NCBI RefSeq assembly: GCF_003710985.1 | Contig: NZ_RHHT01000011.1 | Coordinates: forward strand, 62,001 to 126,000 | Length of the DNA stretch: 64,000 bases | Direction of reading: 5' to 3' | DNA from: Brevibacillus panacihumi | GTDB taxonomy: Bacteria > Bacillota > Bacilli > Brevibacillales > Brevibacillaceae | Shown here: positions 9,160 through 17,592 of the stretch, piece by piece | How positions within the stretch are numbered: the first letter of the stretch is position 1 | Layout: each line of letters starts with the position of its first letter | Notes under the pieces: model-generated | What the model saw: only the letters and a program-made list of their open reading frames with translations | Databases searched by the model: none | What the model was told of the DNA's origin: nothing | Program-made: the position numbers and the translations under genes

Positions 9160-10308
9160 ATGTACGAGCAGATGGAGATTGCGAAGGCCATGGAGGAGGC
9201 GAGTCGGGCAGGGCTGGGGGGAGCGCTTGCGACTGTCATTCGTGTGACAGGTTCGGCCTATCGCCATCCGGGTGCCAAAATGTATATCGATTCGCAGGGG
9301 AATACCTGCGGCATGATTTCGGGAGGTTGTCTGGAAGCAGACGTGGCCGAGATAGCGCTGAAGGTAATGGAAACTGCCAAGCCAGTGCGAAAAGAGTATG
9401 TCATGGATGAAGACCTCGTATGGGGACTCGGTCTTGGCTGCCCGGGAACCGTCGAGGTGTACATAGAACCGCTGCCGCCAGCCGTTGTTCAGAATGATCT
9501 CTTGCAGGAATGGCGCAAGACGGTTTTGGAAGGGAATCCAGGGGTTCTTTGCACCTTGTTTCTTCCAGAGTCAGATGAAGGTTTGGAAACAAATCCCGCT
9601 AGATTGTTCATCCCGCAATGGGGCAATCCGCTTGGCGATCTCGGGCTTTTGGGCTGGAACAAGTTTGCGACCCAGCTTGCTTCCCAGCAGTTGAGTCTCT
9701 CTCATGCGAAATCAACTATGCTTGCCCTCCCAGATGAAGGGGGAGAGATTTTTCTCGACGTATACCAGCCAGCACCGCAATTGCTGGTCTTTGGGGCCGG
9801 ACATGATGCGTTGCCGCTAGTCGAAATGGGGGCCACGCTCGGTTTTTCCGTGACCGTCATCGATCCGAGGCCCGGATTCAATACCGCGGAACGCTTCCCC
9901 AAAGCAGAGCAGCGTTTGCTGATCTCGCCACAAGACATGGTGGATGTGTCCATCGGGGGACGTACCTACGTGGTGATCATGAATCATCACCTGGAGCGTG
10001 ACAAGGATGCACTGCGCTTTGCATTACAGTCGAAAGCGCCGTATGTGGGGATGCTGGGCCCGAGAAAGCGGTGCGAGCGAATCATGAATTCTCTAATGCA
10101 AGAAGGCATAACGTTTACCAAGGATGAACTCTCACGCTTGTACAATCCGATCGGACTCAATCTGGGGGCCGATTCCCCGGAGGAGATTGCGGTCAGCATC
10201 CTGGCAGAATTGATCGCGGTGCACAGGGGTCAGGATGGCGGATTTTTGCGTGATCGGCAAGCCATTCGCGAGAGAGCATCCCATCTTTCCCTGACGCAGA
10301 CATCTTGA
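9160..10308 (+). CDS. XdhC/CoxI-family molybdenum cofactor maturation factor
   Basis: This 382-residue protein is of the XdhC family, which binds the molybdenum cofactor, aids its sulfuration and inserts it into xanthine-oxidase-type enzymes. I chose ATG 9160 because AGAGGAGGTG lies 6-15 bases before it; an in-frame ATG upstream would start inside the intercistronic hairpin region. The N-terminal XdhC_CoxI part has RVTGSAYRHPGAKM and ISGGCLEADVAEIAL. The C-terminal Rossmann part has LLVFGAGHDALPLVEMG and VTVIDPRPGF, then MLGPRKRCERI. It is full length and supports assignment of the preceding genes as a molybdenum hydroxylase. Confidence 0.92.
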   Translation: MYEQMEIAKAMEEASRAGLGGALATVIRVTGSAYRHPGAKMYIDSQGNTCGMISGGCLEADVAEIALKVMETAKPVRKEYVMDEDLVWGLGLGCPGTVEVYIEPLPPAVVQNDLLQEWRKTVLEGNPGVLCTLFLPESDEGLETNPARLFIPQWGNPLGDLGLLGWNKFATQLASQQLSLSHAKSTMLALPDEGGEIFLDVYQPAPQLLVFGAGHDALPLVEMGATLGFSVTVIDPRPGFNTAERFPKAEQRLLISPQDMVDVSIGGRTYVVIMNHHLERDKDALRFALQSKAPYVGMLGPRKRCERIMNSLMQEGITFTKDELSRLYNPIGLNLGADSPEEIAVSILAELIAVHRGQDGGFLRDRQAIRERASHLSLTQTS

Positions 10309-10364
10309 ACAGAAAATCAGTTTTTGAACGCAATGATTTTCAGATGTTTATGGAGGTGATCGCC

Positions 10365-11261
10365 GTGAAGGAAGTTACCCAGATGCAAACCCGCTACGAA
10401 TATGGCGGGGATGAATTTATCTTTGTCCAATTGTCCGAAGCGATGAGCTTGGAAGCCAACTTTAAAGGGATAGCCATCACGCGAAAGCTGAAGGAAGCCA
10501 GTCTCGAGGGCGTACACGACATCTGTCCCTCCAACGCCTCATACATGGTGCGTTTTGATCCGGATGTGATCCCGCCTGAGGAAATGATGGCGCGTTTGCA
10601 GCAAATCGAGCTCGAAATGGAAGGGCTCGATGATATTACCATCACCTCTCGTCTGGTCGATGTGCCCGTCTATTTCAACGATCCCTGGACACATGAAGCG
10701 TTGATGAGATTCCGCGACAGGCATCAGGCACCGGATTCGACGGATTTGGAATATTCCGCAAAAATCAACGGCTATGATTCATCAGAAGCCTTCATCGAAG
10801 CGATTACAAGCGCTCCATTCCTCGTCTCGATGATTGGCTTTGTTCCCGGGTTGCCTTGGTGCTTCCAGATGGTTCCCCGGGAAAAACAGATCGAGGTGCC
10901 CAAATACGTCCGGCCGCGTACGTTCACCCCAGAACGGGCATTTGGCTTCGGCGGAGCTTTTTCCGTCATCTATCCGGTTCAAGGAGCAGGCGGCTACCAA
11001 TTGTACGGCATTGCGCCCGCGCCAATCTATCAAAAGGATCAGACGCTGTTCGACTTTCAGGAGTCTATCGTCTTTCCGAAGCAGGGCGATATTTTCCGTT
11101 ATCGCAGCATAGGGGAAGAGGAGTACCAAGCGATCCGTGAGCAAGTGGAGGATGGCAGCTTTGTCTATCACAAAAAGGAGATTCAATTTACGCCGGGAGA
11201 GGTCCTCGCCGATCTGGAGGGCTTTGCCGAGCGGGCATTAAGGAGGTTGTACCATGATTAA
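10365..11261 (+). CDS. PxpB/KipI-family (allophanate hydrolase subunit 1) protein
   Basis: This AHS1-family protein is related to 5-oxoprolinase subunit B and to the first carboxyltransferase half of urea amidolyase. GTG 10365 is chosen because GGAGGTGAT, a near-complete anti-16S match, lies just upstream. It gives 298 residues, longer than the 220-240 of typical PxpB/KipI. The family core is recognisable at FLVSMIGFVPGLPW and VQGAGGYQLYGIAP, but the usual TPR..VP.GSVGI stretch is altered to VRPRTFTPERAFGFGGAFSV. It overlaps the PxpC-like gene by 8 bases. Divergence at the central motif suggests a substrate other than 5-oxoproline (inference). Confidence 0.8.
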   Translation: MKEVTQMQTRYEYGGDEFIFVQLSEAMSLEANFKGIAITRKLKEASLEGVHDICPSNASYMVRFDPDVIPPEEMMARLQQIELEMEGLDDITITSRLVDVPVYFNDPWTHEALMRFRDRHQAPDSTDLEYSAKINGYDSSEAFIEAITSAPFLVSMIGFVPGLPWCFQMVPREKQIEVPKYVRPRTFTPERAFGFGGAFSVIYPVQGAGGYQLYGIAPAPIYQKDQTLFDFQESIVFPKQGDIFRYRSIGEEEYQAIREQVEDGSFVYHKKEIQFTPGEVLADLEGFAERALRRLYHD

Positions 11262-12234
11262 GGTTCTCAAGCCCGGGCTGCAGACGACTGTTCAGGATCG
11301 TGGTCGCATCGGTTATTACGAGATCGGAATGCCTCCCTCTGGTGCCATGGACAAATATGCATACACCGTCGCCAATATGCTGGTGGGAAATGCCCTCGAC
11401 GCTGCGGTGTTGGAAATCACATATCTCGGGCCCGTCCTGGAATTTGGCAAGCGGATGAAAATCAGTCTGACAGGAGGAGAAATTCCTCCCAAAATCAATG
11501 GACAGCCTGTTCCGATGTGGACGACGCTGGAGGTTCGGGAGGGAGACCAGCTTTCCTTTGACTTTGTCAAGGGAGGGGCGCGGGTGTATCTGGCTGTTGA
11601 GGGCGGGATCGCGGTTCCGCTGGTCATGGGTTCTCGCTCGACTTATACCTTGATCGGCATCGGCGGGTTTGAAGGCAGGGCATTGGCGGAGGGAGACGTG
11701 ATCCACACGGCAGATATGATCCGTAAGCCGGTAGCAGCTGGCGCCAGCGTGGATGCAAGCCTGATTCCCACCTACGGGAAAACTCATGAGATACGTGTCG
11801 TCGTAGGGCTTTGCAGCTATCGCCTGACGGAAGAAAGCAAAGAAACCTTTTTGGCTACCGAATGGACTGTCACGCCGGAAGCCAATCGAACCGGGTATCG
11901 TCATCGAGGGGAGCGGCTGCAATTCGTCGAACGCGAGCAGCCATTTGGAGCAGGCAGCAATCCATCCAATGTGACAGACCTGGGCTACCCGATCGGGTCC
12001 ATCCAGGTGCCTGATGGCGTCGAACCGATCGTCCTTTTGCATGATGCGGTGACGGGCGGCGGTTACGCGACCATCGCGACTGTGATCAGCACCGATCTGG
12101 ATCGCATGGCGCAGGTCAAAACGAACGAAAAAGTGCGCTTTGTCTCCGTCACGATGGCAGAAGCCTTGGATGCGAGAAAAGATGTGCAGACCAAGCTCGG
12201 GCGGGTCGCAGAGATGATTGAAAGCGGGAGCTAG
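11254..12234 (+). CDS. PxpC-family biotin-dependent carboxyltransferase
   Basis: This 326-residue AHS2-family protein is the partner of the AHS1 protein just upstream. Together they form the active site of 5-oxoprolinase (PxpBC) or the carboxyltransferase site of urea amidolyase. The N-terminus MIKVLKPGLQTTVQDRGRIG is the family hallmark, followed by GMPPSGAMDKYAY, ARVYLAVEGGI and the C-terminal TGGGYATIATVISTDLDRMAQ. Length is normal. A biotin carrier gene follows after 9 bases, which favours a biotin-dependent reaction here over a purely ATP-dependent one. Confidence 0.9.
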   Translation: MIKVLKPGLQTTVQDRGRIGYYEIGMPPSGAMDKYAYTVANMLVGNALDAAVLEITYLGPVLEFGKRMKISLTGGEIPPKINGQPVPMWTTLEVREGDQLSFDFVKGGARVYLAVEGGIAVPLVMGSRSTYTLIGIGGFEGRALAEGDVIHTADMIRKPVAAGASVDASLIPTYGKTHEIRVVVGLCSYRLTEESKETFLATEWTVTPEANRTGYRHRGERLQFVEREQPFGAGSNPSNVTDLGYPIGSIQVPDGVEPIVLLHDAVTGGGYATIATVISTDLDRMAQVKTNEKVRFVSVTMAEALDARKDVQTKLGRVAEMIESGS

Positions 12235-12249
12235 GAGGAGAGTGTGAAA

Positions 12250-12495
12250 ATGGCAGAGAAAACAGCAATTGTATCCCCATTGCCGGGCATTTTTTATCGC
12301 AGGCCCAGCCCGGATATGCCGGAATTCGTGCAGGCTGGAGAGTCGGTCAAGGAGGGTGACGTCATCGGCTTGATCGAAGTCATGAAAAACTTTTACGAGA
12401 TCAAGGCGGAGGCGGATGGCATCGTAGATCAATTCGTGGTCAATAACGAGGAACTGGTTGACGCAGGCCAGGAATTGGTAACTTTGATCAAGTGA
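12250..12495 (+). CDS. Small biotin carboxyl carrier protein
   Basis: This is a stand-alone biotinyl domain of about 81 residues (ATG 12250; an in-frame GTG at 12244 is closer to the AGGAGGAG site and adds two residues). It begins with the strand segment VSPLPGIFYRR and keeps the biotin motif as EVMKNFYEI, so the lysine is present although Ala of EAMK is Val. The closing strand is ELVDAGQELVTLIK. It lies between pxpC-like and pxpA-like genes. It is probably charged by the AccC encoded 9 kb upstream or by the housekeeping enzyme (inference). Confidence 0.88.
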   Translation: MAEKTAIVSPLPGIFYRRPSPDMPEFVQAGESVKEGDVIGLIEVMKNFYEIKAEADGIVDQFVVNNEELVDAGQELVTLIK

Positions 12496-12508
12496 GGGGC
12501 AGGTAGAC

Positions 12509-13267
12509 ATGTACGTAGATCTAAACTGTGATATGGGCGAGAGCTTTGGCCACTACCAGTTGGGCAATGATGAAGAGATGATGGCCCTGATCTCATCCGC
12601 CAATATCGCTTGCGGCTTTCACGCTGGCGATCCGCACGTGATGAGAAAAACCGTCCAGCTCGCTCGCCAGCACGGGGTGAGTATCGGCGCTCATCCCGGC
12701 TTTCCCGATATGATGGGCTTTGGGCGCAGGTATATGACCTGCTCGGCAGAAGAGATTCGCGACTACATCCTCTACCAGACGGGGGCCTTGCGAGAATTTG
12801 CTCGAGCGTATCAATTGGATCTGGACCACTGCAAGCCACACGGCGCATTGTACATGATGGCGATGGCGGATGAAAAGATCGCCCGTGCGTTCCTGGAGGG
12901 CCTGGCGATGCTCGACGAGAAAATGATCGTGTACGCATTGAACGGCTCGGCTGTCTCCTGGATCGGGGAAAAGATGGGCATCCCGATCGCGCTCGAGGTG
13001 TACGCCGATCGCGAACATACAGAAGATGGTTCCATCGTCCTGACGCGTTCCGGACCGACGATTTCCGATCCGCAGACGATGGCAAAACGAGTCGTGCGCA
13101 TGGTGAAGGAAGGAAAAGTGACGACGCCGGATGGCAAGGAAGCGACGGTACGTGCCGATACGATCTGCATCCACGGAGACACCCCCGGAGCGGTCGAATT
13201 GACGAAAGCAATCCACCACGCATTTCGCGAGGCAGGCATTGAGATTCGCTCCGTCAAGAAATCTTGA
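12509..13267 (+). CDS. pxpA: LamB/YcsF family protein, 5-oxoprolinase subunit A-like
   Basis: This 252-residue protein is PxpA-like. In 5-oxoprolinase it works with PxpB and PxpC to open a cyclic amide at the cost of ATP. The N-terminus VDLNCDMGESFG, the SANIACGFHAGDP motif near residue 30, GVSIGAHPGFPD near 55 and CKPHGALY near 109 hold the conserved Asp, His and Glu residues of the deacetylase-like barrel. The C-terminal TICIHGDTPGAVEL is intact. It is the last gene of the operon that starts with coxG. A hairpin follows the stop. Confidence 0.92.
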   Translation: MYVDLNCDMGESFGHYQLGNDEEMMALISSANIACGFHAGDPHVMRKTVQLARQHGVSIGAHPGFPDMMGFGRRYMTCSAEEIRDYILYQTGALREFARAYQLDLDHCKPHGALYMMAMADEKIARAFLEGLAMLDEKMIVYALNGSAVSWIGEKMGIPIALEVYADREHTEDGSIVLTRSGPTISDPQTMAKRVVRMVKEGKVTTPDGKEATVRADTICIHGDTPGAVELTKAIHHAFREAGIEIRSVKKS

Positions 13268-13274
13268 ATCAAGC

Positions 13275-13303
13275 AGGCTGACCACCGAAGTCGTGGTCAG
13301 CCT
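13275..13303. terminator. Hairpin between convergent genes
   Basis: Perfect 11-bp arms AGGCTGACCAC (13275-13285) and GTGGTCAGCCT (13293-13303) with a 7-base loop. It lies between pxpA (+) and the membrane protein gene (-). There is no clear T tract on either side, so the terminator call rests on position and stem strength. Confidence 0.6.
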
Positions 13304-13311
13304 ATTGGGTG

Positions 13312-13692
13312 TCAGGAAATAGAGAGAATCGATAGAGCAAGACTGAGGAGAAAATAGAAGAATCCCACAAGCAAGAACGGCATGGGAGACCATGTTTTTT
13401 GTTGATAAACGGCATCCGCACGGCGACCTTCCTGCTCGCGGATAAAGCTTTCCTTTTTTTGCAGGGAACGCAAAAAACGCTTGCAGCTATCGATAAAGCC
13501 GTAGAAGAATCTCCCATTGCGGACTAGGAGGATGGCGCCAATCATCAGCATCAGCAAGGAGACATAAGTCAGCCCGTCGAGCCAGGTCAGGTAATAGGGA
13601 TCACTGGGAAATATGAGAGAATAGATCAACGATGCGATAACCGGGCTCAGAGCAAGAAGCATCCACCCTGTTCTTGTAAGAGAAGACCACAT
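13312..13692 (-). CDS. Small membrane protein, DUF3899-like
   Basis: This 126-residue protein has three predicted membrane segments: about 8-28, 40-58 and 105-124. A basic, charged cytoplasmic loop (FLRSLQKKESFIREQEGRRA) separates the second and third. The pattern of a VRNGRFFYGF segment, a charged loop and a final PFLLVGFFYFLLSLALSIL helix resembles DUF3899 membrane proteins, as far as I recall that family. Function is unknown. It is a single gene, convergent with the pxp operon and divergent from the opp operon. Confidence 0.7.
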   Translation of the reverse strand: MWSSLTRTGWMLLALSPVIASLIYSLIFPSDPYYLTWLDGLTYVSLLMLMIGAILLVRNGRFFYGFIDSCKRFLRSLQKKESFIREQEGRRADAVYQQKTWSPMPFLLVGFFYFLLSLALSILSIS

Positions 13693-13735
13693 GAGACTAG
13701 ATACCTTTCGGAAGCGGGATAATTTTAATTAAGGC

Positions 13736-13786
13736 TTGACTGAGAGTTCAGAAAAATTGTACTTTATATAGTATATCCATATATGG
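13736..13786 (+). promoter_or_regulatory. Putative opp promoter and A+T palindrome
   Basis: -35 TTGACT (13736-13741), an 18-base spacer and -10 TACTTT (13760-13765), about 60 bases before the oppA-like start. The 10-base palindrome CCATATATGG (13777-13786) lies just downstream of the -10, where a repressor could block transcription. Confidence 0.45.
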
Positions 13787-13827
13787 TTATATCGTCTATA
13801 TTAGATCTGGATGGTAGGGGGGCACTC

Positions 13828-15495
13828 ATGAAGAAAAGAAAGAGTTTTCTGGCTTTTACGCTGATGGCAGCCTTGGCGGTGACAGGCTGTAACTTCAACT
13901 CAGGTGAGTCAAGCAGCCAATCGCCTGAGCCAAACAACAACGGTGGAACGACGACAGAACAGCCAAGCAGCGGTAAAAAAGTATTGCAGGTTTTTAATAC
14001 AGACGAAATTCCGAGTCTGGATTCTGCCCACGTCCACGAGACGGTTTCCTTCACAGTGTTGAACAATACAATGGATGGGCTCTATCGTCGTGATCAAAAC
14101 GGTCAACCGTATCTGGCCATCGCGGAAAAGCATGATGTGAGTGCAGATAATCTGGTCCATACCTTCACGATTCGCGAAAATGCGAAATGGAGCGACGGCT
14201 CGCCCGTTACGGCCAAAGATTTTGAATTCTCTTGGAAGAAAGTATTTAAAGAAGCCGGCCACTACAGCTTCATGTTTGAAACCCTGGCTGTGAAAAACGC
14301 GGTTGCGATCGAAAAGGGCGAAAAACAGCCGGACGAGCTGGGAGTAAAAGCATTGGATGACCGTACGTTGGAAGTAACATTGGAAAATCCAAATCCGCTG
14401 TTGAATCAATTGCTGTCCTTCCCAACGTTCTATCCCCAAAAACAGGAATTCGTCGAAAGCAAGGGAGACAAATACGGCCTCGAATACGACAATATGCTGT
14501 ATAATGGTCCGTTCATGCTGACGGATTGGAAGCATGATCAGGGCTGGACCTATACGAAAAACCCGAATTACTGGGATGCAGGAAAAGTAAAGCTCGATCA
14601 GATCGATGGCTATGTTGTCAAAGATGCTCCCGCAAGGCTCACCTTGTTTGAAGCAGGTCAACTTGATCGCATTGAGCTGGACTCTTCCTACGTGGATCAG
14701 TTCAAAGATGACCCTCGTTTTCATATTATCGAAACGCCAACCATCTATTTCATCCGCTTTAACCATGAACATCCTGTACTGAAGAATAAGAACATTCGCA
14801 AAGCGATCAGCATGGCATGGGATAAAAAAGGTCTGACTGATGTCATTCTGAACGATGGTTCATCGCCATTGAACGGCCTCGTGCCGAAGCGTTTTGCAAC
14901 AGACGCGTCGGGTAAAGATTTCCGCGAATTCAACGGCGATTTGCAGCAAGGCTCGCTTGAAGATGCAAAGAAATTGTGGGAACAGGGACTGAAGGAATCC
15001 GGCGTAACCGAGGTGAAGCTTGGCGTAAACGCTGCTGACACCGACAGATCGAAGAAAATCGGGGAGTACCTGAAAAATCAACTGGAGAAAAATCTCCCTG
15101 GTCTGACTCTTGAGTTGAAAAACGTGCCTTCCAACCAACGTCTGGAAATTGAGAAAGCGATCACCTACGACCTTTCCCTGGGGACATGGGGACCAGACTA
15201 CGCCGACCCGATGACGTATATCGACATGTGGGTGACGGGCGGTTCTGCAAACCGGATGAAATATTCCAACCCGAAATACGATGAGCTGGTGCAGCAAGCC
15301 AAGCTGAACACCGATTTGGAAAGCCGTTTCAAACAAATGGTAGAGCTGGAGAAAATCTTGATCGAGGAAGATGTGGCGATTGCGCCGATGTATCAAGAAG
15401 GACTCGCGATTCTGCAAAAAGAGTACGTAAAAGATTTTGTGTACCTGCCAACTGCACCAACGAACAATTACCTCTGGGTCGATATCGTGAAATAA
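13828..15495 (+). CDS. oppA: Peptide ABC transporter substrate-binding lipoprotein (OppA-like)
   Basis: This 555-residue family 5 solute-binding protein captures oligopeptides outside the cell. ATG 13828 gives a classic lipoprotein signal with lipobox AVTGC and lipid-anchored C21; an upstream ATG would add 15 residues before the basic n-region. A Ser/Asn/Thr-rich linker follows to about residue 50. The family signature appears as TFTIRENAKWSDGSPVTAKDFEFSWKK in shortened form, and later as the GTWGPDYADPMTYIDMW region. It is first in an opp operon. Two hairpins follow the gene, which would favour higher expression of the binding protein than of the permeases. Confidence 0.93.
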   Translation: MKKRKSFLAFTLMAALAVTGCNFNSGESSSQSPEPNNNGGTTTEQPSSGKKVLQVFNTDEIPSLDSAHVHETVSFTVLNNTMDGLYRRDQNGQPYLAIAEKHDVSADNLVHTFTIRENAKWSDGSPVTAKDFEFSWKKVFKEAGHYSFMFETLAVKNAVAIEKGEKQPDELGVKALDDRTLEVTLENPNPLLNQLLSFPTFYPQKQEFVESKGDKYGLEYDNMLYNGPFMLTDWKHDQGWTYTKNPNYWDAGKVKLDQIDGYVVKDAPARLTLFEAGQLDRIELDSSYVDQFKDDPRFHIIETPTIYFIRFNHEHPVLKNKNIRKAISMAWDKKGLTDVILNDGSSPLNGLVPKRFATDASGKDFREFNGDLQQGSLEDAKKLWEQGLKESGVTEVKLGVNAADTDRSKKIGEYLKNQLEKNLPGLTLELKNVPSNQRLEIEKAITYDLSLGTWGPDYADPMTYIDMWVTGGSANRMKYSNPKYDELVQQAKLNTDLESRFKQMVELEKILIEEDVAIAPMYQEGLAILQKEYVKDFVYLPTAPTNNYLWVDIVK

Positions 15496-15509
15496 ATGAT
15501 TTCATGTGA

Positions 15510-15550
15510 AAAGAGGGTGCCGCCAAGCATCCTCTTTCCCCCTGTGGGGG
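15510..15550 (+). other. Tandem intercistronic hairpins after oppA
   Basis: First stem AAAGAGGGTGC (15510-15520) with GCATCCTCTTT (15527-15537), one G-T pair. Second stem CCCCC (15538-15542) with GGGGG (15546-15550) directly adjoining. They lie between oppA and oppB without a long T tract. A stabilising or partial-termination role is likely, raising binding protein over permease. Confidence 0.55.
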
Positions 15551-15587
15551 AGCTTTACAGACGCTGGAATGAGATGAGGTGGACGAA

Positions 15588-16520
15588 GTGGGAGCATATC
15601 TGCTGCGACGGTTGGGATATATGCTGGTCACATTATTGGTTATCGCGACCGCGACCTTTTTTTTGATGAAAATGCTTCCAGGTACGCCCTTTAACAATGA
15701 TCGATTGAATGATCAGCAGCTGGCGAACATGAATGCCAAGTACGGCTTGGATCAGCCCGTTGCTATTCAATATCTGAAGTACATGAGCAATTTGGTCCAA
15801 GGTGACCTGGGCGACTCTTACAAGTATGTGGGGAGAAGCGTAACCGAAGTCATCTCGGAGCGAATAGGTCCATCGGCGCTGATCGGATTTCAGGCATTGA
15901 TCGTCGGGACCTTGGTAGGATTAGCACTAGGTGTGACATCGGCTCTGCGACATAATAGTTTGCTGGATTACACCTCTGTGACTTTGGCCGTATTGGGAAT
16001 GTCAATCCCGTCGTTCATCTTTGCAGCACTTCTGCAATACTACGTGGGATTGAAGTGGGGCCTCCTGCCTCCTGCTTTATGGAAGGGCTATGAATATACC
16101 ATTTTGCCTACACTCGCCTTGTCGGTGACGGTGATCGCCACTGTGGCTCGCTTTATCCGCACGGAAATGCTGGACGTTATCAACCAGGATTACGTGATGA
16201 CAGCCCAGGCGAAAGGGTTGAATCAGCGCAAGGTCATCATCCGACACGTACTGCGCAATGCGTTGATTCCCGTTGTAACGATGCTCGGACCTCTTGCTGT
16301 CAATATCATGACGGGTACACTGGTCATTGAAAAAATCTTCTCGGTGCCGGGTCTTGGGGAGCAATTCTCGCTCTCTGTCATCGTGAATGATTACAGCGTT
16401 ATCATGGGGATTACGTTGTTTTACAGCTTTCTCTTTATCTTCATGGTGTTTATCGTCGATATTTTGTACGGTTTGCTGGATCCACGAATCAATTTGCGAG
16501 GAGGAAGCCAAAAAGGATGA
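15588..16520 (+). CDS. oppB: Peptide ABC transporter permease (OppB-like)
   Basis: This 310-residue inner-membrane permease has a short N-terminal cytoplasmic part (LLRRLGYMLVTLLVIATATF), the periplasmic-type loop of OppB/DppB, and about six membrane helices. The BPD_transp EAA loop is near residues 200-230 (AQAKGLNQRKVIIRHVLRNA). GTG 15588 is preferred because GAGGTGG lies about 6 bases upstream; GTG 15579 is the alternative. It overlaps oppC by 4 bases. Confidence 0.92.
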   Translation: MGAYLLRRLGYMLVTLLVIATATFFLMKMLPGTPFNNDRLNDQQLANMNAKYGLDQPVAIQYLKYMSNLVQGDLGDSYKYVGRSVTEVISERIGPSALIGFQALIVGTLVGLALGVTSALRHNSLLDYTSVTLAVLGMSIPSFIFAALLQYYVGLKWGLLPPALWKGYEYTILPTLALSVTVIATVARFIRTEMLDVINQDYVMTAQAKGLNQRKVIIRHVLRNALIPVVTMLGPLAVNIMTGTLVIEKIFSVPGLGEQFSLSVIVNDYSVIMGITLFYSFLFIFMVFIVDILYGLLDPRINLRGGSQKG

Positions 16521-17581
16521 GCATGGAACTGGAACGAACCAAGAACAACTCGCAGCTTCCTCAATCCGCAGCACCACTCTTTCCTGCAGATTCAATTCCC
16601 GAGGATCTTTTCGTCCCGGAGCCGGTCGATGCCAGTCTGCAAGAGCAAACCAGCGGTCCGATGAAATCTGTATGGCAAGACGCCTGGCAGCGACTGGTGA
16701 AGAACAAAGGTGCGGTCCTGTCTTTGTTTATGATCCTCTTGATCACCTTTCTGGCGTTGGCCGGTCCTTCGATGTCAGGGCGTACCTACGACGAGCAGAA
16801 TCTTCTTTTTTCCAATTTGCCCCCAAAAGTTCCTGGGCTTGAGTGGCTTGGTTTCGATGGAGTCGATTCGAAGGGAATCAACCAATACGAAGTCCGCGGC
16901 GTGACAGAGAACTTCTGGTTCGGTACCGATGAATTTGGCCGGGATCTGTGGACGCGCGTATGGAAAGGGACGCAGATTTCCTTGCTGATCGCGAGCTTGG
17001 CTGCCTTGCTCGATTTGATCATCGGGGTAGCCTACGGAGGGATTTCAGCTTTCTACGGCGGCCGGACTGACACGGTGATGCAGCGGATTATCGAGGTGCT
17101 GATGGGGATCCCGAATCTGATCGTCATCATTCTCTTCATTCTCATCCTGGAGCCGGGGATTTTCTCGATTGTTTTGGCGATGATCGTCACAGGCTGGGTC
17201 AGCATGGCGCGTGTCGTCCGCGGGCAAATCCTGCAGATCAAGGCTCAGGAATTCGTCATGGCCTCCAGGGCATTAGGCGCATCCAATTCCCGTCTGATTG
17301 TCAAGCACATGCTGCCGAATGCAATCGGTCCGATTTTGGTCACGATCATGTTTACCATTCCCAGCGCCATTTTCTTCGAGGCTTTCTTGAGCTTTATTGG
17401 CTTGGGGCTGCAGCCGCCGCTCGCTTCCTTGGGGATGCTGATTCAGGACGGCTACGTGGCGATGCGCTATTTTACCTATAAACTCGTATTCCCGGGTATT
17501 ATCATCAGTGTCTTGATGATCAGCTTCAATCTGCTGGCTGACGGACTTCGCGATGCTCTCGACCCACGAATGAAAAAATAG
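16517..17581 (+). CDS. oppC: Peptide ABC transporter permease (OppC-like)
   Basis: This 354-residue permease pairs with the OppB-like protein. It has an extended polar N-terminus of about 55 residues, then the first membrane helix (GAVLSLFMILLITFLALAG). The FGTDEFGRDLWTRVWKGTQ motif typical of OppC/DppC lies near residue 136, the EAA loop (ASRALGASNSRLIVKHMLPNA) near 250, and the C-terminus is ADGLRDALDPRMKK. The start ATG overlaps the oppB stop. Confidence 0.93.
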   Translation: MSMELERTKNNSQLPQSAAPLFPADSIPEDLFVPEPVDASLQEQTSGPMKSVWQDAWQRLVKNKGAVLSLFMILLITFLALAGPSMSGRTYDEQNLLFSNLPPKVPGLEWLGFDGVDSKGINQYEVRGVTENFWFGTDEFGRDLWTRVWKGTQISLLIASLAALLDLIIGVAYGGISAFYGGRTDTVMQRIIEVLMGIPNLIVIILFILILEPGIFSIVLAMIVTGWVSMARVVRGQILQIKAQEFVMASRALGASNSRLIVKHMLPNAIGPILVTIMFTIPSAIFFEAFLSFIGLGLQPPLASLGMLIQDGYVAMRYFTYKLVFPGIIISVLMISFNLLADGLRDALDPRMKK

Positions 17582-17592
17582 GAAAGGGATCG

